From Gammaproteobacteria bacterium (GTDB lineage: Bacteria; Pseudomonadota; Gammaproteobacteria; Arenicellales; JAHEKD01): a stretch of DNA of 9,723 bases. Location: assembly GCA_024638545.1 (NCBI GenBank), contig JAHEKD010000031.1, positions 1 through 9,723 of the forward strand. The letters are read 5' to 3'. A model generated the notes under the pieces. That model made no database searches. It saw only the letters and a list, made by a program, of their open reading frames with translations, and was not told where the DNA came from. Both the position numbers and the translations under genes were made by a program. This document shows, piece by piece, positions 6,727-9,723 of this stretch (positions are counted from its first letter, which is position 1; every line of letters starts with the position of its first letter).

Positions 6727-7326
6727 ATGCCTTTAAAAAAAACAGCAAAGGAAAAATCCGCACATTCTGAACAACTTGGAAAGACAATTTCCAGGTTGCG
6801 GCAGGCCTATAATCTTTCCCTGGGGGAGTTGTCGGAACAATCCGGTGTGGCAAAATCCATCATTTCTCAGATTGAAAAAAACGAAACTAATCCAACCTTA
6901 AGCACCATCGATCGCCTGAGTTCTGCACTCGACATCTCTGTCGATGAAATTCTCAGGTGTGATACCCGGCCGAAGTTTATTCAGCATCAAAAACCTGCTG
7001 GCACACCATTATTAACCTCAGAGGATGGTCTGGTTACGCTGTCGATTATTGGCTGGCTCAAAACCGTAGAATGGCTGCAGATTTATGATTATCGGTCATT
7101 ACCCGGCGGTGTACTTGAATCGGAACCCCACGGGGCGGGTACCGTTGAGAGTTTATCACTGTTCAGCGGTTGTCTGGAGATAACCGTAGACGATGAGGTA
7201 CAGGTATTGAATGCAGGGGAAACCTGGCGCTATCGGGGTGATTTACCACATAAGATTATCAATATTGGTGATGAGCCGGCACACGCTACGATGGTGATGA
7301 TACTAAAACCGACAACAATAGACTAG
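6727..7326 (+). CDS. XRE-family transcriptional regulator with C-terminal cupin sensor domain
   Basis: This 199-residue protein has the standard XRE-cupin layout: a lambda-repressor-type helix-turn-helix at about 17-76 (ISRLRQAYNLSLGELSEQSG, recognition helix around AKSIISQIEKNETNPT) and a small beta-barrel cupin at about 115-195 (SLFSGCLEITVDDE, AGETWRYRGDLPHKIIN). The cupin keeps His175 of the D-x-P-H motif; the first cupin motif lacks the classic HxH pair, so it may bind a small ligand rather than a metal. Relatives control amine, amino-acid or choline/sarcosine metabolism, but the ligand cannot be told from this sequence. It lies 101 nt upstream of glyA on the same strand and is divergent from the 2Fe-2S ferredoxin gene. 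Inverted repeats on both sides (6665-6680 and 7341-7376) are candidate operators. The ATG is preceded only by an A-rich AAAAAGAAC stretch. Confidence 0.88.
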   Translation: MPLKKTAKEKSAHSEQLGKTISRLRQAYNLSLGELSEQSGVAKSIISQIEKNETNPTLSTIDRLSSALDISVDEILRCDTRPKFIQHQKPAGTPLLTSEDGLVTLSIIGWLKTVEWLQIYDYRSLPGGVLESEPHGAGTVESLSLFSGCLEITVDDEVQVLNAGETWRYRGDLPHKIINIGDEPAHATMVMILKPTTID

Positions 7327-7340
7327 CATGCGAATAAATG

Positions 7341-7376
7341 TACCAAATGATCAAATAAAAATTATTAATTTGGGTA
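7341..7376. promoter_or_regulatory. AT-rich inverted repeat between the regulator gene and glyA
   Basis: TACCAAAT (7341-7348) is inverted as ATTTGGGTA (7368-7376) with one extra G, and within it lies a perfect 13-bp palindrome AAATTATTAATTT (7359-7371). The right part overlaps the predicted -35 of glyA. It could be an operator for the XRE-cupin protein or part of a weak terminator for its gene. Either reading is inferred. Confidence 0.3.
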
Positions 7377-7398
7377 TAGTGCGAGTTTTACATATGAT
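7370..7398 (+). promoter_or_regulatory. Predicted promoter for glyA
   Basis: TTGGGT (7370-7375) and TATGAT (7393-7398, 5 of 6) are 17 nt apart, placing transcription start near 7405 and leaving a leader of about 23 nt. The -35 half is weak (3 of 6), which suits a regulated promoter next to an inverted repeat. Confidence 0.35.
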
Positions 7399-7416
7399 AT
7401 GCAGTTGCAAAAATTC

Positions 7417-7422
7417 AGGAGA
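7417..7422 (+). promoter_or_regulatory. Strong ribosome-binding site of glyA
   Basis: AGGAGA lies 5 nt before the ATG at 7428. It is the clearest Shine-Dalgarno in the window and fixes the glyA start. Confidence 0.75.
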
Positions 7423-7427
7423 AAGTA

Positions 7428-8687
7428 ATGTTCGACAGCAGCCAGACAATTGCCGGATATGATCCGGAACTCGCCGAAGCAATCAATAATGAGCGAATTA
7501 GACAGGAGCAGCATATTGAGCTAATCGCTTCAGAAAATTACACCAGTCCTCGTGTGCTCGAGGCCACAGGTTCGGTGCTGACGAACAAGTATGCCGAGGG
7601 TTACCCGGCGAAACGCTACTACGGTGGTTGCGAATATGTTGACAAAGCCGAGGCACTGGCGATCGAACGTGCAAAACAGCTCTTCGGTGCAGATTATGCC
7701 AATGTACAACCGCATTCCGGTTCCTCAGCTAACGCGGCCGCCTACATGGCCCTGGTGGAACCGGGTGATACTATTCTGGGCATGAGCCTGGCGCACGGCG
7801 GACACCTCACACACGGTGCCAGTGTAAATTTCTCCGGTAAGCTCTATCACGCGGTTCAGTATGGTTTGCATCCAGAGAGTGGTGATATTGACTATGAGCA
7901 GGTCGAAGCGCTGGCGAATGAACATAAGCCAAAGCTGGTCGTCGCCGGCTTTTCAGCATTTTCCGGTATTGTTGACTGGCAGCGATTTCGTGATATTGCT
8001 GACCAGGTTGGCGCCTATTTGCTGGTTGATATGGCACATGTGGCGGGACTTGTAGCTGTCGGTCTGTATCCAAATCCGGTCCCCATAGCTGATGTGTGTA
8101 CGACGACTACGCATAAAACCTTGCGCGGTCCCAGAAGCGGGCTGATACTGTGCAAGTCAAATCCGGAACTGGAAAAAAAGTTTAACTCTTTGGTTTTTCC
8201 AGGCCTGCAGGGTGGTCCGATGATGCACACAATAGCGGCCAAGGCGGTTGCATTTAAAGAAGCGCTTGAACCTGAGTTCAAAATTTATCAGCAGCAGGTT
8301 TTGAGAAATGCAAAAGCGATGGTGGCGAGATTCAAGCAGCGTGGCTACAAGATCGTTTCAGACGGTACGGAAAACCACTTATTTCTGCTTGATCTCATAG
8401 ATAAAGATATCACCGGCAAAGATGCCGATGCAGCTCTTGGTCGTGCACACATTACTGTGAACAAGAACTCGGTGCCTAACGATCCACGCTCACCTTTCGT
8501 AACCAGCGGATTGCGACTGGGCTCGCCGGCGGCGACAACTCGCGGCTTTAAGGAAGAGGAGATGTCCCAGGTTGCGGATATGATATGTGATGTGCTTGAT
8601 AATATGGGCGATGAATCTGTTGTCGACAGTACACGTGCGAAAGTCGCTGAACTGTGCTCACGTTTCCCGGTTTACAGAGAAGTTTAA
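7428..8687 (+). CDS. glyA: Serine hydroxymethyltransferase
   Basis: This 419-residue PLP enzyme interconverts serine plus tetrahydrofolate with glycine plus 5,10-methylene-tetrahydrofolate in the cytosol. Length and numbering almost match the E. coli enzyme. Lys230 in [12 protein letters not shown] forms the internal aldimine; Asp201 and His204 (VDMAHVAGL) hold the cofactor; His126 (AHGGHLTHG) stacks on the ring. Glu57, Tyr55 and Tyr65 lie in [14 protein letters not shown], and Arg363 (TSGLRLG) binds the substrate carboxylate. All are present, so the enzyme should be active. The LRGPRSG form after the lysine differs slightly from the E. coli LAGPRGG. It follows a XRE-cupin regulator and precedes an L-serine dehydratase gene. 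That arrangement suggests a catabolic role (glycine to serine to pyruvate) rather than only housekeeping one-carbon supply; many bacteria keep a second glyA for this. The 54-bp palindrome starts 11 nt after the stop. Confidence 0.97.
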   Translation: MFDSSQTIAGYDPELAEAINNERIRQEQHIELIASENYTSPRVLEATGSVLTNKYAEGYPAKRYYGGCEYVDKAEALAIERAKQLFGADYANVQPHSGSSANAAAYMALVEPGDTILGMSLAHGGHLTHGASVNFSGKLYHAVQYGLHPESGDIDYEQVEALANEHKPKLVVAGFSAFSGIVDWQRFRDIADQVGAYLLVDMAHVAGLVAVGLYPNPVPIADVCTTTTHKTLRGPRSGLILCKSNPELEKKFNSLVFPGLQGGPMMHTIAAKAVAFKEALEPEFKIYQQQVLRNAKAMVARFKQRGYKIVSDGTENHLFLLDLIDKDITGKDADAALGRAHITVNKNSVPNDPRSPFVTSGLRLGSPAATTRGFKEEEMSQVADMICDVLDNMGDESVVDSTRAKVAELCSRFPVYREV

Positions 8688-8698
8688 AATAAAAAATA

Positions 8699-8752
8699 TA
8701 ATCCGGGGACACAATACTTAATTCATGAATTAAGTATTGTGTCCCCGGATTA
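8699..8752. repeat. Perfect 54-bp palindrome (REP/MITE-like element)
   Basis: Bases 8699-8752 are self-complementary with no mismatch and no spacer; the centre is TCATGA (8723-8728), and each 27-nt arm runs TAATCCGGGGACACAATAC then TTAATTCA. The next pair outward (A at 8698, C at 8753) fails. As RNA or single-stranded DNA it would fold into one very stable hairpin. On the minus strand the hairpin is followed by a T-rich run (complement of 8686-8698), but in the glyA direction no T-tract follows, so it is not a standard intrinsic terminator for glyA. It looks like an inserted palindromic unit of the kind moved by REP-associated transposases, one of which lies at 2-508. It separates glyA from the serine dehydratase gene. 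Confidence 0.85.
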
Positions 8753-8805
8753 CAAAATGCTAAATCTGTGTTAACGTTTTCCTGTATGTATGTTTGCTCT
8801 TAATT

Positions 8806-8815
8806 TGATTAATCA
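8806..8815. promoter_or_regulatory. 10-bp palindrome TGATTAATCA upstream of the serine dehydratase gene
   Basis: A perfect 10-bp palindrome ends 15 nt before the start codon at 8831. Its position, close to the start and in a region with no visible Shine-Dalgarno, fits an operator, but no regulator can be assigned. It does not fit the FNR/ANR pattern, since the central spacing is 2 rather than 4 nt. Confidence 0.2.
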
Positions 8816-8830
8816 TAAATCGTTCTGCTC

Positions 8831-9723
8831 ATGGCAATCAGTGTATTTGATTTATTTAAAATTGGTATAGGCCCCTCGTCCTCACATACTGTCGGGCCGA
8901 TGCGCGCGGATAACCAGTTTTTAAATCGCCTTCATAAAGAGGGCCTATATCAACAGGTATCCAAGGTTAGAACAGAGCTGTTTGGCTCGCTGGGTGCGAC
9001 CGGTAAGGGCCACGGCAGCGATACCGCTGTACTGCTTGGCCTTGAAGGTCATCAGCCGGATATCGTTGATCCAGGCGCAGTCGCGGCTATCCTGAACAGA
9101 ATCCGCCAGGAAAATCAGCTTTGCCTGGGTGGCATGCATACGATTAATTTTAACGAGTCGCAAGATTTAATCCTGCATAAACGCAAATCGCTGCCATTTC
9201 ACCCTAACGGGATGCGTATATTTGCATCTAATGATAAGGACGAGGTGATCTGCCAGCGGGATTATTATTCAGTCGGAGGCGGATTTGTTGTCGATGAGGA
9301 TGCGGTTGGCGCCGATCGGATCAAGGAAGATGATACCCAGTTGACCTATCCATACAGTTCGGCAAAGGAATTGCTTGAGCTTTGCAACCGTCATGATCTG
9401 CGTATATGCGATTTAATGCTTGTGAATGAAAAAGCCTGGCGCAGTGAGCAGGAAATACGCTCGGAGCTGTTGAAAATCTGGCGAGCCATGCAGGAATGTG
9501 TCAGTGCCGGAATTCAGGCCGATGGCGTGCTGCCGGGTGGGATGAAAGTAAAGCGCCGGGCCAAGCGCATGCATCAGTTATTAATTTCTGAAATCATCGA
9601 GTCACCGGACCCTTTAAGCGCCATGGATTGGGTCAATCTTTATGCGCTGGCAGTTAATGAACAAAATGCAGGAGGCGGCCGTGTCGTAACAGCGCCGACC
9701 AATGGTGCTGCCGGTATTGTTCC
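8831..9723 (+). CDS. sdaA: L-serine dehydratase, single-chain iron-sulfur type (3'-truncated by the window edge)
   Basis: The frame is open from the ATG at 8831 to the last base (297 codons plus two bases of about 460 expected). The enzyme deaminates L-serine to pyruvate and ammonia with an oxygen-sensitive 4Fe-4S cluster. The start MAISVFDLFKIGIGPSSSHT is the conserved beginning of the family, with PSSSHTVGPM at 15-24. GSLGATGKGHGSDTAVLLGL follows, and the visible end NEQNAGGGRVVTAPTNGAAG is the alpha-domain core block. The beta (ASB) domain covers about 3-155 and the alpha domain begins near 185. The cluster cysteines lie beyond the edge and cannot be checked. An in-frame TAA at 8816-8818 excludes a longer N-terminus. 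No Shine-Dalgarno is visible, so translation may depend on the leader. It lies 143 nt after glyA, separated by the 54-bp palindrome, and would consume the serine GlyA makes. The sdaA/sdaB distinction is not resolved. Confidence 0.93.
   Translation, partial: MAISVFDLFKIGIGPSSSHTVGPMRADNQFLNRLHKEGLYQQVSKVRTELFGSLGATGKGHGSDTAVLLGLEGHQPDIVDPGAVAAILNRIRQENQLCLGGMHTINFNESQDLILHKRKSLPFHPNGMRIFASNDKDEVICQRDYYSVGGGFVVDEDAVGADRIKEDDTQLTYPYSSAKELLELCNRHDLRICDLMLVNEKAWRSEQEIRSELLKIWRAMQECVSAGIQADGVLPGGMKVKRRAKRMHQLLISEIIESPDPLSAMDWVNLYALAVNEQNAGGGRVVTAPTNGAAGIV

Noticed and set aside
6629..6853. N-terminal extension of the 2Fe-2S ferredoxin reading frame to 176 residues
   Set aside because: The extra 75 residues do not resemble ferredoxin, run into the divergent regulator gene, and pass through the promoter-like TATAAT; the ATG at 6628 gives the normal family length.
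7530..8281. Several antisense and alternate-frame open frames inside glyA
   Set aside because: They are shadows of a strongly conserved coding sequence, have no ribosome-binding sites and no recognisable family.
8699..8752. Intrinsic terminator of glyA
   Set aside because: The hairpin has no T-tract after it in the glyA direction and is far longer than terminator stems; the A/T-rich run lies on the wrong side, so any such activity would be for minus-strand transcription.
8805..8816. FNR/ANR-type box before the serine dehydratase gene
   Set aside because: The half-sites are separated by 2 nt, whereas the family needs TTGAT-N4-ATCAA.
8945..9163. A 72-codon minus-strand open frame
   Set aside because: It lies wholly inside the conserved serine dehydratase gene on the other strand and shows no protein family features.
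1..9723. CRISPR array, tRNA/rRNA, defence or toxin-antitoxin system, biosynthetic cluster
   Set aside because: No regularly spaced repeats, cloverleaf, rRNA segments or genes of those systems were seen; every large frame belongs to a known metabolic, redox, protease, nuclease or transposase family.

Overview
The window looks like a chromosomal stretch from a gammaproteobacterium, probably free-living or marine. The basis is the protein families: an E. coli-like glyA product, an FdxA-type seven-iron ferredoxin, a Pseudomonas-type 3-hydroxybutyrate dehydrogenase and a REP-associated transposase. The genus cannot be named from this sequence. Base composition looks even, and no block stands out as recently acquired apart from the transposase and its presumed repeats.

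Layout, left to right. The left edge cuts a REP-associated Y1/HUH transposase gene (2-508, +). It converges on a long secreted subtilisin-like protease gene (543-2624, -). Next come two minus-strand genes that look like an operon: a 3-hydroxybutyrate dehydrogenase (3513-4295) and, 15 nt downstream, a secreted endonuclease I (2814-3497). A divergent M48 metalloprotease lipoprotein gene (4381-5832, +) follows. It converges on two ferredoxin genes on the minus strand: an FdxA-type 3Fe-4S/4Fe-4S protein (5910-6230) and, upstream of it, an adrenodoxin-type 2Fe-2S protein (6323-6628). A XRE-cupin regulator (6727-7326, +) is divergent from the ferredoxins. Then come glyA (7428-8687, +) and an iron-sulfur L-serine dehydratase gene that runs off the right edge (8831-9723, +).

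The right third reads as a one-carbon/serine module. Serine hydroxymethyltransferase joins glycine and a methylene-THF carbon into serine, serine dehydratase turns serine into pyruvate and ammonia, and a XRE-cupin protein is placed to regulate them. In pseudomonads this pairing accompanies sarcosine/glycine betaine catabolism, so sarcosine oxidase genes may follow beyond the edge; that is a prediction.

The most striking non-coding structure is a perfect 54-bp palindrome (8699-8752) between glyA and the serine dehydratase gene, with a GGGGACACAATAC arm. The transposase at the other end carries a GTCCCC-bearing sequence just after its stop codon, and a 13-nt arm-like sequence overlaps the ribosome-binding site of the protease. 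I saw no tRNA, rRNA, CRISPR array or defence system. No intergenic gap exceeds about 190 nt. I found no convincing wholly new multi-gene system here.
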